Below, piece after piece: positions 8,727 to 17,459 of a stretch of DNA of 64,000 nt. The stretch lies in contig NZ_CP108046.1 of NCBI RefSeq assembly GCF_041435115.1, forward strand, positions 6,200,001-6,264,000. Reading direction: 5' to 3'. The notes beneath the pieces are model-generated. The model was given only the letters and a program-made list of their open reading frames with translations. It made no database searches and had not been told where the DNA came from. Position numbers and translations under genes: made by a program. How positions within the stretch are numbered: the stretch's first letter is position 1; every line of letters starts with the position of its first letter. The stretch comes from Streptomyces sp. NBC_00289. GTDB taxonomy: Bacteria > Actinomycetota > Actinomycetes > Streptomycetales > Streptomycetaceae.

Positions 8727-8774
8727 CCTTGCCGCCTGTACGCCACGGGACGGCGTAGGGCAGGTGAGCGACGT

Positions 8775-8815
8775 CGAAGGGGCGGCGCCCGGTTCTTCCG
8801 GGTGCCGCCCCTTCG
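8775..8815. terminator. Bidirectional terminator between hupA and murA
   Basis: An 18-bp stem (left arm 8775-8792, right arm 8798-8815, one G-U pair) with a TTCTT loop lies between convergent hupA and murA. Its symmetry lets it act on both strands. Confidence 0.75.
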
Positions 8816-8865
8816 TGGTGTGCTGCGACGCCGACAGCCGGCCGGTGCCGTCACCGGCCGGTCAC

Positions 8866-10212
8866 TCAGCCCAGGGCTTTGCCCGGCAGTTCCACCTTCG
8901 CGCCCAGCTCCACGAGCTTCTCCATGAAGTTCTCGTAGCCGCGGTTGATGAGCTCGATGCCGTGCACCCGGGAGGTGCCCTGGGCCGCGAGGGCGGCGAT
9001 GAGATAGGAGAAGCCGCCGCGCAGGTCGGGGATGACCAGGTCGGCGCCCTGGAGCTTGGTCGGGCCCGACACGACGGCCGAGTGCAGGAAGTTGCGCTGG
9101 CCGAAGCGGCAGTCGGAGCCGCCCAGGCACTCGCGGTAGAGCTGGATGTGTGCACCCATCTGGTTGAGCGCGGAGGTGAATCCGAGCCGGGACTCGTACA
9201 CCGTCTCGTGGACGATGGACAGGCCCGTGGCCTGGGTGAGGGCCACCACGAGCGGCTGCTGCCAGTCCGTCTGGAAGCCGGGGTGCACGTCCGTCTCCAG
9301 CGCGATCGACTTCAACTGGCCGCCGGGGTGCCAGAAGCGGATGCCCTGGTCGTCGATCCGGAAGGCGCCGCCCACCTTGCGGTAGGTGTTCAGGAACGTC
9401 ATCATCGAGCGCTGCTGGGCGCCGCGGACGTAGATGTTGCCCTCGGTCGCCAGCGCCGCGGACGCCCACGAGGCGGCCTCCAGGCGGTCCGGGAGTGCGC
9501 CGTGGTCGTAGCCGCCGAGCTCGTCCACACCGGTGATGCGGATGGTGCGGTCGGTGTCCATCGCGATGATGGCGCCCATCTTCTGCAGGACGCAGATGAG
9601 GTCCTCGATCTCCGGCTCCACGGCCGCGTTCGAGAGCTCGGTGACGCCTTCCGCGAGGACGGCCGTCAGCAGTACCTGCTCGGTCGCGCCCACCGACGGG
9701 TAGGGCAGCCGGATCTTCGTGCCGCGCAGTCGCTGCGGCGCCTCCAGGTACTGGCCGTCCGCCCGCTTCTCGATCCGCGCGCCGAACTGCCGCAGCACCT
9801 CGAAGTGGAAGTCGATCGGCCGGCCGCCGATGTCGCAGCCGCCGAGTCCGGGGATGAAGGCATGGCCCAGACGGTGCAGCAGCGGGCCGCAGAAGAGGAT
9901 CGGGATGCGGCTCGAACCCGCGTGCGCGTCGATGTCCGCGACGTTCGCGCTCTCGACGTGCGAGGGGTCCATCACCAGCTCGCCCGGCTCCTCACCCGGA
10001 CGGACCGTCACGCCGTGCAGTTGCAGCAGTCCACGGACCACGCGCACGTCCCGGATGTCCGGCACGTTGCGCAGACGGCTCGGCTCACCGCCCAGCAGGG
10101 CGGCGACCATGGCCTTCGGTACGAGGTTCTTCGCACCACGAACACGGATCTCGCCCTCGAGCGGGGTTCCGCCGTGGACAAGCAGTACGTCGTCAGAGCC
10201 GTTGACGGTCAT
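8866..10212 (-). CDS. murA: UDP-N-acetylglucosamine 1-carboxyvinyltransferase MurA
   Basis: A 448-residue enolpyruvyl transferase that makes the first committed peptidoglycan precursor from UDP-GlcNAc and PEP in the cytoplasm. The N-terminal motif LEGEIRVRGAKN holds the conserved Lys-Asn. The catalytic, fosfomycin-sensitive Cys is residue 126 in GLGGCDIGGRP. Further conserved segments include VGATEQVLLTAVLAEG and DLRGGFSYLIAAL near the C-terminus. The ATG at 10212 gives the family-typical length; the open frame continues upstream without similarity. It is divergent from the YqgE gene. Confidence 0.95.
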   Translation of the reverse strand: MTVNGSDDVLLVHGGTPLEGEIRVRGAKNLVPKAMVAALLGGEPSRLRNVPDIRDVRVVRGLLQLHGVTVRPGEEPGELVMDPSHVESANVADIDAHAGSSRIPILFCGPLLHRLGHAFIPGLGGCDIGGRPIDFHFEVLRQFGARIEKRADGQYLEAPQRLRGTKIRLPYPSVGATEQVLLTAVLAEGVTELSNAAVEPEIEDLICVLQKMGAIIAMDTDRTIRITGVDELGGYDHGALPDRLEAASWASAALATEGNIYVRGAQQRSMMTFLNTYRKVGGAFRIDDQGIRFWHPGGQLKSIALETDVHPGFQTDWQQPLVVALTQATGLSIVHETVYESRLGFTSALNQMGAHIQLYRECLGGSDCRFGQRNFLHSAVVSGPTKLQGADLVIPDLRGGFSYLIAALAAQGTSRVHGIELINRGYENFMEKLVELGAKVELPGKALG

Positions 10213-10464
10213 GTATCTCGCGTTCCGATGAGTCGGGCAGGGGCCAGAAGGGAAAGGGTAATCGCCGCCCACCCCCCTTCCGTAAGCCCAAGGACGCCCC
10301 AGCCGCGTCATAGCTGTGTCACAACACGAACGGTTCCCCGACGGGCACATGGGGTCACCGGGGCGAGCGTGCGCCGGGGGCGCTTCTTTCCGCCCTGAGC
10401 TGCATTCCCTCCCGTACCCCCATTGCCTCCCCACGGGATGGGAAGATGCGGGATCATGTCTGGC

Positions 10465-11037
10465 ATGACCGAGGTGTCCTCGCTCACAGGGCGGTTGCTC
10501 GTGGCAACGCCCGCCCTGGCGGACCCGAACTTCGACCGTGCGGTGGTGCTCCTTCTCGACCACGACGAGGAGGGCTCCCTCGGTGTCGTCCTCAACCGTC
10601 CGACCCCGGTGGACGTCGGCGACATCCTGGAGGGCTGGGCCGACCTGGCGGGGGAACCCGGGGTCGTCTTCCAGGGCGGCCCGGTCTCCCTGGACTCGGC
10701 GCTCGGCGTCGCCGTGATCCCGGGCGGCGCCTCGCTCAACGGGACCCCGCTGGGCTGGCGCAGGGTGCACGGCGCGATCGGTCTGGTCGACCTGGAGGCC
10801 CCGCCGGAACTGCTGGCCTCCGCGCTCGGTTCGCTGCGGATCTTCGCCGGGTACGCCGGCTGGGGCCCCGGCCAGCTGGAGGACGAACTCGTCGAGGGCG
10901 CCTGGTACGTCGTCGAGTCGGAGCCCGGAGACGTCTCCTGCCCGTCGCCGGAGAGACTCTGGCGCGAGGTCCTGCGCCGCCAGCGCAACGAGCTGGCGAT
11001 GGTGGCCACCTACCCGGACGATCCTTCGCTCAACTGA
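10465..11037 (+). CDS. YqgE/AlgH family protein (UPF0301)
   Basis: A 190-residue protein with the family core SLTGRLLVATPALADPNFDRAVV, HDEEGSLGVVLNRPT, the VFQGGPV segment and GYAGWGPGQLEDEL. The family is widespread and structurally known but has no defined biochemical activity; AlgH was linked to alginate regulation in Pseudomonas. The ATG at 10465 is chosen because SSLTG should lie near the N-terminus; ATG 10456, three codons upstream, is an alternative. It is divergent from murA and followed 29 bp later by the DUF3039 gene, probably as one transcript. Confidence 0.85.
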   Translation: MTEVSSLTGRLLVATPALADPNFDRAVVLLLDHDEEGSLGVVLNRPTPVDVGDILEGWADLAGEPGVVFQGGPVSLDSALGVAVIPGGASLNGTPLGWRRVHGAIGLVDLEAPPELLASALGSLRIFAGYAGWGPGQLEDELVEGAWYVVESEPGDVSCPSPERLWREVLRRQRNELAMVATYPDDPSLN

Positions 11038-11066
11038 TGCGTGTGGGCTTCAGTATCCTGGCTGCT

Positions 11067-11363
11067 ATGAGCACTCTTGAGCCCGAGCCCCAGCCGCAGC
11101 GAGGTACTGGTACGGGGACCCTCGTAGAGCCGGCGCCGCAGGTGTCCCACGGCGACGGTGACCACGAGCGCTTCGCCCACTACGTCCAGAAGGACAAGAT
11201 CATGGCGAGCGCCCTCGACGGGACGCCCGTCGTCGCGCTGTGCGGCAAGGTGTGGGTGCCGGGCCGCGACCCGAAGAAGTACCCGGTGTGTCCCATGTGC
11301 AAGGAGATCTACGAGTCCATGGGCGCCGGCGGCGGCGACAAGGACAAGGGCGGCGACAAGTAG
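11067..11363 (+). CDS. DUF3039 small zinc-ribbon-like protein
   Basis: A 98-residue actinobacterial protein. It has a CxnCxxC arrangement (ALCGKVW ... YPVCPMCKEIYE) in a HYVQKDKIMASALDGTPVVALCGK context that defines DUF3039. The metal ligands suggest a small zinc-binding fold. The tail after residue 85 is Gly/Lys/Asp-rich. No function is known. It follows the YqgE gene closely and is ended by a stem-loop. Confidence 0.8.
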   Translation: MSTLEPEPQPQRGTGTGTLVEPAPQVSHGDGDHERFAHYVQKDKIMASALDGTPVVALCGKVWVPGRDPKKYPVCPMCKEIYESMGAGGGDKDKGGDK

Positions 11364-11390
11364 CCCTTCCTCCCCGCCCGAGATCCACGA

Positions 11391-11429
11391 GGCCCCCGAG
11401 GCGCGTTATGACGCGTCACGGGGGCCTTT
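11391..11429 (+). terminator. Intrinsic terminator after the DUF3039 gene
   Basis: GGCCCCCG (11391-11398) pairs with CGGGGGCC (11419-11426) and is followed by TTT. A smaller GCGCGT-type stem sits inside the loop. Confidence 0.65.
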
Positions 11430-11481
11430 GCCGTTTCTGTCGGGGTCCCACCGTTGCACGGGATGCGTCGGGTGGTCACAG

Positions 11482-11497
11482 AGTGGTTGAGACCTCT
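11482..11497. promoter_or_regulatory. dre-like DasR operator upstream of the sugar ABC operon
   Basis: AGTGGTTGAGACCTCT matches 13 of 16 positions of the DasR consensus A(C/G)TGGTCTAGACCA(C/G)T. It lies about 90 bp before the first gene of the binding-protein/permease/hexosaminidase operon, where an amino-sugar-responsive repressor would be expected. Real DasR sites at nagE2 and nagF/nagE1 occur later in this window, so DasR is surely present. Binding here is inferred. Confidence 0.55.
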
Positions 11498-11555
11498 TGT
11501 CGGCATGTTCATGTAGTCCATAGCCTCGAGTGTGTTGTGCAGAGCGAAACAGTCA

Positions 11556-11570
11556 TTGCATATGTTGCAA
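11556..11570. promoter_or_regulatory. TTGCA-N5-TGCAA inverted repeat at the ABC operon leader
   Basis: The inverted repeat TTGCA/TGCAA separated by TATGT sits immediately before the GGAGG ribosome-binding site (11576-11580) of the solute-binding protein gene. It resembles a LacI/GntR-type operator in size. No regulator gene is adjacent. Confidence 0.4.
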
Positions 11571-11588
11571 CACTCGGAGGATCGCTCC

Positions 11589-12881
11589 ATGAAGCTCCCC
11601 GCCCGGCTGGCCGTGCTCCTGACCGCTGTGGTCGTCACCGCCTGCGCCCCCCAGACGTCCGACAACTCCTCTTCCCCCACGGACAGGAAGACCGGCACCC
11701 TGCGCGTCTGGCTCTTCCAGGAGGTCGGCAACAAGCCGAAGGAACAGGCCGTCGACTCCGTCGTCGCCGCCTTCGAGAAGGCCCACAAGGACACGAAGGT
11801 CGACGTCGAGTACATCCCGGTCGAGACCCGCGCCCAGCGCGTCAAGGCGGCCTTCAACGACCCGAAGTCCGCCCCTGACGTCATCGAGTACGGCAACACC
11901 GACACCGCCGGATACGTCCACGACGGCGGGCTCCTCGACGTGACCGGGGAGTTCGGCGACTGGAGCGAGGCCAAGGACACCGACCCCACCGCCAGACAGT
12001 CCGTCACCGTGGACGGCAAGATCTACGGCGCCCCCTTCTACGTCGGCGTCCGCGCCCTGTACTACCGCACCGACGTCTTCAGGGAACTGGGCCTGAGCGT
12101 CCCGAAGACGATGGCCGAACTGGCGTCCACCGCGCGCGCGATCCGCGCCGCGAAGCCCGACCTGTACGGCCTGGTCGTCGGCGGCGCCTACACCTACGGC
12201 GCCATGCCCTTCGTCTGGGCCAACGGGGGCGAACTGGCCACCGGCAAGAACGGCTCGTACGCCGCCGCCATCGACGGCGCCGCCGCGCAGAAGGGCATCA
12301 AGGCCTACACCTCCCTCTTCGGCGACGACAACTGTCCCGCCGCCAAGTGCGCGGGCATGGGCGGCAACGACACGGTCACCGCGTTCGCGGTCGGCAAGGC
12401 GGGCATGGCGATCGGCGGCGACTTCAGCCACGCCGCCGTCGAGGCAGGGAAGGTGAAGGGCGAGTACGCGGTCGTCCCGCTGCCGGGGGTGACCTCCGGC
12501 TCGATCGCCCCGGCGTTCGCGGGCGGCAACAACATCGGCGTACTGAAGAGCACCTCGCACCGCACCCTCGCCGTCGACCTGATGGAGCAGCTCGCCTCGA
12601 AGAAGACGCAGTCCCGACTCTTCGACGCGATGGGCTTCCTGCCCACCTTCACGGACGTACGTCAGCAGGTGGCGGCGAAGAAGCCGTACGTGAAGCCCTT
12701 CGTACGGACGCTCGCCGCCGGCACCGAGTTCGTCCCCGCCTCGCCCGCCTGGGCCCAGATCGACTCCTCGCTGGTGCTGCCGACGATGTTCCAGGAGATC
12801 GTCAGCGGCAAGAAGGACGTGGCGGCCGCCTCCGAGGACGCGGCGAAGAAGATGAACGACGCGTTCGGCTCCGCCGGGTGA
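11589..12881 (+). CDS. Sugar ABC transporter solute-binding lipoprotein
   Basis: A 430-residue family 1 extracellular solute-binding protein. The N-terminus is a lipoprotein signal (MKLPARLAVLLTAVVVTAC with lipobox VTAC), followed by a typical binding-protein sequence: GTLRVWLFQE, APDVIEYGNTDTAGY, PFYVGVRALYYRTDVF and WANGGELAT. The ATG at 11589 is 8 nt after GGAGG. Its stop overlaps the possible GTG start of the first permease. The downstream permeases and hexosaminidase suggest an amino-sugar oligosaccharide such as chitobiose as ligand. The ligand is not readable from the sequence. Confidence 0.88.
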   Translation: MKLPARLAVLLTAVVVTACAPQTSDNSSSPTDRKTGTLRVWLFQEVGNKPKEQAVDSVVAAFEKAHKDTKVDVEYIPVETRAQRVKAAFNDPKSAPDVIEYGNTDTAGYVHDGGLLDVTGEFGDWSEAKDTDPTARQSVTVDGKIYGAPFYVGVRALYYRTDVFRELGLSVPKTMAELASTARAIRAAKPDLYGLVVGGAYTYGAMPFVWANGGELATGKNGSYAAAIDGAAAQKGIKAYTSLFGDDNCPAAKCAGMGGNDTVTAFAVGKAGMAIGGDFSHAAVEAGKVKGEYAVVPLPGVTSGSIAPAFAGGNNIGVLKSTSHRTLAVDLMEQLASKKTQSRLFDAMGFLPTFTDVRQQVAAKKPYVKPFVRTLAAGTEFVPASPAWAQIDSSLVLPTMFQEIVSGKKDVAAASEDAAKKMNDAFGSAG

Positions 12882-12886
12882 CGCCG

Positions 12887-13870
12887 ATGACGCCCGACAG
12901 TTCAGGGGTCGCGGAGCGCCTGCGGCCGCCGGGCGCGCCCGCCCGGTCGCGCAGTGCCCCGCGCCCCCTGGGGCGTCGCGGCGCACGGCGTCGGGGAGGC
13001 GCCGGCCGGACGCCCTGGCTCTACCTGGCGCCCGCCCTCGTGGTGCTCGGCGCCCTGCTCGTCTACCCCATCTACCAGCTCGGTCTGATCTCGTTCTTCC
13101 GGTACACCCAGGCCCAGGTCAGCGGCGGCGAACCGACCACCTTCCAGGGCTTCGGGAACTACGCCGAGCTCTTCGGGGACGAGCAGTTCTGGCAGGTGCT
13201 GCTGGCGACCGTGCTCTTCGCGGCGGCGTGCGTCGGGTCGACGCTGGCGGTGGGCTGCGCGCTCGCCGTGCTGCTCACCCGGGTGCGCGCGCTGCCGCGC
13301 CTGGCCCTGATGCTGGCCGCGCTGGGCGCGTGGGCGACCCCGGCCGTCACCGGCTCGACCGTCTGGCTGTTCCTCTTCGACCCGGACTTCGGGCCGGTCA
13401 ACCGGCTCCTGGGGCTCGGTGACCACTCGTGGACGTACGGGCGCTACAGCGCCTTCCTCCTCGTACTGCTCGAAGTCGTGTGGTGCTCCTTCCCGTTCGT
13501 GATGGTGACGGTGTACGCCGGGATCCGCGCCGTACCCGGCGAGGTGCTGGAGGCCGCCTCGCTGGACGGCGCCTCGCAGTGGCGGATCTGGCGGTCCGTG
13601 CTCGCGCCGATGCTCCGGCCGATCCTGACCGTCGTCACCATCCAGTCCGTCATCTGGGACTTCAAGGTCTTCACCCAGATCTACGTGATGACGGGCGGCG
13701 GTGGCATCGCGGGACAGAACCTCGTCCTCAACGTGTACGCCTACCAACAGGCGTTCGCCTCGTCCGAGTACAGCCTCGGCTCGGCCATCGGCGTGGTGAT
13801 GCTGCTGATCCTGATGGCCGTCACCGTCGGATACCTGCGGCTGCGGCGACGGCAGGGGGAGGAACTGTGA
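12887..13870 (+). CDS. Sugar ABC transporter permease, MalF type
   Basis: A 327-residue permease with six predicted membrane segments after a ~40-residue Arg/Pro-rich cytoplasmic N-terminus (first helix at WLYLAPALVVLGALLVY). The EAA loop that contacts the ATPase is EVLEAASLDGASQWRIWRSV. A GTG at 12878, overlapping the upstream stop as GTGA, is an equally possible start and adds three residues. Its own stop overlaps the GTG of the second permease, so translation is coupled. It forms a heterodimer with the next gene product. Confidence 0.9.
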   Translation: MTPDSSGVAERLRPPGAPARSRSAPRPLGRRGARRRGGAGRTPWLYLAPALVVLGALLVYPIYQLGLISFFRYTQAQVSGGEPTTFQGFGNYAELFGDEQFWQVLLATVLFAAACVGSTLAVGCALAVLLTRVRALPRLALMLAALGAWATPAVTGSTVWLFLFDPDFGPVNRLLGLGDHSWTYGRYSAFLLVLLEVVWCSFPFVMVTVYAGIRAVPGEVLEAASLDGASQWRIWRSVLAPMLRPILTVVTIQSVIWDFKVFTQIYVMTGGGGIAGQNLVLNVYAYQQAFASSEYSLGSAIGVVMLLILMAVTVGYLRLRRRQGEEL

Positions 13871-14712
13871 ACTCTCTCCGACGGCGGGTGCGGCGTCCGT
13901 GGCGGCTGGCCGCCGAGACCTCGGCCCTGCTGATCGCGGTCGTCGTCGCCTTCCCCCTCTACTGGATGGTGCTCGGCGCCTTCAAACCGGCGGGGGAGAT
14001 CGAGTCGACCGAGCCGCGGCCGTGGACCGCGTCCCCCTCCCTGGATTCCTTCCGACGGGTCCTCGGACAGCAGGAATTCGGCCGCTACTTCGTCAACAGC
14101 CTTGTCGTGGCCTGCACCGTCGTGATCGTCTCGGCGTTGATCGCGTTTCTCGCGGCGACCGCCGTCACACGATTCCGCTTCCGCTTCCGGACCACCTTGC
14201 TGATCATGTTTCTGGTGGCCCAGATGGTGCCCGTGGAAGCCCTGACCATCCCCCTTTTCTTCCTCATGCGGGACTTCGGCCAGCTGAACACCCTGGGCTC
14301 GCTGATCCTGCCGCACATCGCCTTCTCGCTGCCCTTCGCGATCTGGATGCTGCGGGGGTTCGTGAAAGCCGTACCGGAGGCGCTGGAGGAGGCCGCGTAC
14401 ATCGACGGGGCGAGCCGGGCGCGCTTTCTGTGGCAGATCCTTTTCCCGCTGGTCTTCCCGGGGCTGGTGGCCACGAGTGTGTTTTCCTTCATCTCGGCCT
14501 GGAACGACTTCCTGTTCGCCAAGTCCTTCATCATCAGCGACACCTCCCAGTCAACGCTGCCGATGGCGTTGCTGGTGTTCTACAAGCCGGACGACCCGGA
14601 CTGGGGCGGCGTGATGGCCGCCTCCACGGTCATGACGATTCCGGTGCTGCTCTTCTTCGTACTCGTACAGCGACGACTGGTCTCCGGGCTGGGCGGAGCG
14701 GTTAAGGACTGA
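13867..14712 (+). CDS. Sugar ABC transporter permease, MalG type
   Basis: A 281-residue permease with six membrane segments. The EAA motif is EALEEAAYIDGASRARFLWQ followed by FPLVFPG. The GTG overlaps the preceding stop (GTGA). No ATP-binding gene follows, so the importer probably uses a shared ATPase such as MsiK, as known for other Streptomyces sugar importers; that is inference. The next gene starts 1 nt after the stop. Confidence 0.9.
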   Translation: MNSLRRRVRRPWRLAAETSALLIAVVVAFPLYWMVLGAFKPAGEIESTEPRPWTASPSLDSFRRVLGQQEFGRYFVNSLVVACTVVIVSALIAFLAATAVTRFRFRFRTTLLIMFLVAQMVPVEALTIPLFFLMRDFGQLNTLGSLILPHIAFSLPFAIWMLRGFVKAVPEALEEAAYIDGASRARFLWQILFPLVFPGLVATSVFSFISAWNDFLFAKSFIISDTSQSTLPMALLVFYKPDDPDWGGVMAASTVMTIPVLLFFVLVQRRLVSGLGGAVKD

Positions 14713-14713
14713 C

Positions 14714-16342
14714 GTGGTGGATGTGATTCCCGAGCCCCGGCACGTGGCGGCTCACCAGGACGGCTCCTTCGCACCGGGCCCGGCCACCCGGCTGAGCGCG
14801 GGCGACGGCACGCAGGGGACGGAACGCTGGCTGCGCGCCACGCTGGGCGCGGCCACGGGCCTGCCCCTGCCTCCCGGAGAGGCCGGCGACGACGACGTCA
14901 TCCGCCTCTCCCTCGACCCGGCGGTCACCGCCGAACTGGGGGAAGAGGGCTACCGGCTCGACGTCCTGCCCAACGGGGTGCGCCTGGCCGGCGGCGGGCC
15001 CGCCGGGCTCTTCTGGGGCGCACAGACGCTGCGTCAGCTGCTCGGCCCGGACGCCTTCCGGCGCGCTCCGCTGCCCGGACGGCGCCCGCGGCTGCCACTG
15101 ACGCGCATTCAGGACGCCCCCCGGTTCCGCTGGCGCGGCCTCATGCTCGACGTGGCCCGGCACTTCCTGCCCAAGGACGACGTGCTGCGCCAACTCGATC
15201 TCATGGCCGCGCACAAACTCAACGTCTTCCACTTCCATCTGACGGACGACCAGGGCTGGCGCGTCGAGATCGAGCGCTATCCCAGGCTGACCGAGGTCGG
15301 TTCCTGGCGGACGCGCACGAAATCCGGCCACCGCGCCTCACCGCTGTGGGACGAGAGGCCGCACGGCGGCTTCTACACCCAGGACGACATCCGGGAGATC
15401 GTGGCCTACGCCGCCGAGCGGCATATCACCGTCGTCCCGGAAATCGACGTACCCGGGCACTCGCAGGCCGCCATCACCGCATACCCGGAACTCGGCAACA
15501 CCGACGTCATCGACACGACCGCCCTCTCCGTCTGGGACAACTGGGGGATCTCCCCGAACGTCCTCGCGCCCACCGACGACACCCTGCGCTTCTACGAAGG
15601 GGTCTTCGAGGAAATCCTCGGCCTGTTCCCCTCGGAGTTCGTTCACGTCGGGGGTGACGAATGCCTCAAGGACCAGTGGCGGCAGTCACCCACCGCGCAG
15701 GCGCGCATCGCGGAACTCGGGGTCACGGACGAGGACGGGTTGCAGTCCTGGTTCATCGGACACTTCGACACATGGCTTGCCGAGCGCGGCCGCAGGCTGA
15801 TCGGCTGGGACGAGATCCTCGAAGGAGGCCTCGCGGACAAGGCGGCCGTCTCGTCCTGGCGCGGGTACCAGGGCGGCATCGCCGCAGCGCGGGCCGGCCA
15901 CGACGTCGTCATGTGCCCCGAGCAGCATGTCTATCTGGACTACCGGCAGGACGGCGGAGCCGACGAACCGGTGCCCATCGCGTACGTGCGCACCCTGGAG
16001 GACGTCTACCGGTTCGAGCCCGTCCCGCCGGAGTTGACCCCCGAGGAGGCCGGGCACGTGCTCGGCACGCAGGCCAACGTGTGGACCGAGGTGATGGAGG
16101 ACCGCGGGCGCGTCGACTACCAGACCTTCCCCCGGCTCTCGGCGTTCGCGGAGGTGGCCTGGAGTTCCCTGCCCGCCCCGGCGGAACGGGACTTCGCCGG
16201 CTTCGAGCGGCGGATGGCCGTCCACTACCGGCGACTCGACGCCCTGGGTGTCGCCTACCGGCCGCCGTCCGGACCGCTGCCGTGGCAGCGGCGGCCGGGG
16301 GTGCTCGGCCGCCCGATCGAGGGGCCGCCCCCGAACAGGTAG
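14714..16342 (+). CDS. Cytosolic GH20 beta-N-acetylhexosaminidase
   Basis: A 542-residue glycoside hydrolase family 20 enzyme that removes terminal GlcNAc or GalNAc by substrate-assisted catalysis. The N-terminal GH20b-like domain (residues ~1-125) precedes the (beta/alpha)8 barrel, which opens RFRWRGLMLDVARHF and HKLNVFHFHLTDDQGWR. The catalytic Asp-Glu pair is D315-E316 in HVGGDEC. WGISPNVL and ANVWTEVMEDR are further family segments. No signal peptide is visible, so it should act on sugars already imported by the upstream ABC system. The GTG start lies 1 nt after the permease stop. Confidence 0.93.
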   Translation: MVDVIPEPRHVAAHQDGSFAPGPATRLSAGDGTQGTERWLRATLGAATGLPLPPGEAGDDDVIRLSLDPAVTAELGEEGYRLDVLPNGVRLAGGGPAGLFWGAQTLRQLLGPDAFRRAPLPGRRPRLPLTRIQDAPRFRWRGLMLDVARHFLPKDDVLRQLDLMAAHKLNVFHFHLTDDQGWRVEIERYPRLTEVGSWRTRTKSGHRASPLWDERPHGGFYTQDDIREIVAYAAERHITVVPEIDVPGHSQAAITAYPELGNTDVIDTTALSVWDNWGISPNVLAPTDDTLRFYEGVFEEILGLFPSEFVHVGGDECLKDQWRQSPTAQARIAELGVTDEDGLQSWFIGHFDTWLAERGRRLIGWDEILEGGLADKAAVSSWRGYQGGIAAARAGHDVVMCPEQHVYLDYRQDGGADEPVPIAYVRTLEDVYRFEPVPPELTPEEAGHVLGTQANVWTEVMEDRGRVDYQTFPRLSAFAEVAWSSLPAPAERDFAGFERRMAVHYRRLDALGVAYRPPSGPLPWQRRPGVLGRPIEGPPPNR

Positions 16343-16565
16343 CGGGAAAGGCCTCAGGGGTCAACGAAAGGTGGCAAGGAGTACGTACCGGTGATGCCGT
16401 ACGTAAACGGGTGATATCCCGGGCGAAACGGGCGAACTCCTCCTAGCGGACCCCCGTCTTCGGGTGTTGCGAAGATGTGCCAGAGTTGCCACGTCCGCCC
16501 TGTCAGCACGTACCGTACGGCAGCACAGGTGGGACCAGGTGGGGCAGCGGGAAGGGGCAGCCGGT

Positions 16566-17459
16566 TTGACCACGCACGCACCGCAGGCGGGGCAGGCCGT
16601 CACGCTGCCCACGACGCTGGACGAGGCAGTGGCGGCACTCACCGCCACGCCCGCCGCCGTGCCCGTGGCGGGCGGCACCGACCTGATGGCCGCCGTCAAC
16701 TCAGGGCAGCTCAGGCCGGCCGCACTCGTCGGCCTCGGCCGGATCAGCGAGATCCGTGGCTGGCAGTACCAGGACGGGCACGCGCTGCTCGGCGCGGGCC
16801 TCACTCACGCGCGCATGGGCCGCCCCGACTTCGCCGCCCTCATCCCCGCGCTCGCGGCCGCCGCACGCGCCGCGGGCCCGCCGCAGATCCGCAACGCGGG
16901 CACCCTGGGCGGCAACATCGCCTCCGCCGCCCCCACCGGGGACGCGCTGCCCGTGCTGGCGGCGCTGGAGGCGACGCTGATCATCGCCGGTCCGGGCGGA
17001 GCCCGCCGGGAGATGCCGGTGTCGCACCTGCTGGCCGGCATGGAGATGCTGCGGGCCGGCGAACTCATCGGCTACGTGCGCGTGCCGCTGCTGCACGCGC
17101 CGCAGGTCTTCCTGAAGGCGACCGGCCGCACCGGACCGGGGCGGGCGATGGCGTCCGTCGCGCTGGTCCTCGACCCCGCCCGGCGCGGAGTCAGGTGTGC
17201 CGTCGGCGCCATAGCCCCGATGCCGCTCAGGCCCCTGGAGGCCGAGCAGTGGGTCGGCCGGCTCATCGACTGGGACAACGGCCGCGCGATCGTCCCGGAG
17301 GCGCTGAGCGCCTTCGGCGAGTACGTCGCCGCGGCCTGTATCCCCGACCCGGCCCAGGCCGAGGACGGCTCCGTACCGCAGCATCCGCCGGCCGTACTGC
17401 ACCTGCGGCGCACCGTCGCCGCACTGGCCCGACGAGCACTGGGGAGGGCGCTGTCGTGA
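16566..17459 (+). CDS. FAD-binding subunit of a molybdenum hydroxylase (xanthine/CO dehydrogenase family)
   Basis: A 297-residue medium subunit. The FAD-binding motifs are VPVAGGTDLMAAVNSG near residue 35 and IRNAGTLGGNIASAAPTGD near residue 110, followed by the C-terminal CO_deh_flav_C domain. It passes electrons from the 2Fe-2S centres to an acceptor. The TTG at 16566 (LTTHAPQAG) is chosen because the upstream frame lacks similarity and the domain begins soon after. Its stop overlaps the GTG of the iron-sulfur subunit. Confidence 0.85.
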   Translation: MTTHAPQAGQAVTLPTTLDEAVAALTATPAAVPVAGGTDLMAAVNSGQLRPAALVGLGRISEIRGWQYQDGHALLGAGLTHARMGRPDFAALIPALAAAARAAGPPQIRNAGTLGGNIASAAPTGDALPVLAALEATLIIAGPGGARREMPVSHLLAGMEMLRAGELIGYVRVPLLHAPQVFLKATGRTGPGRAMASVALVLDPARRGVRCAVGAIAPMPLRPLEAEQWVGRLIDWDNGRAIVPEALSAFGEYVAAACIPDPAQAEDGSVPQHPPAVLHLRRTVAALARRALGRALS

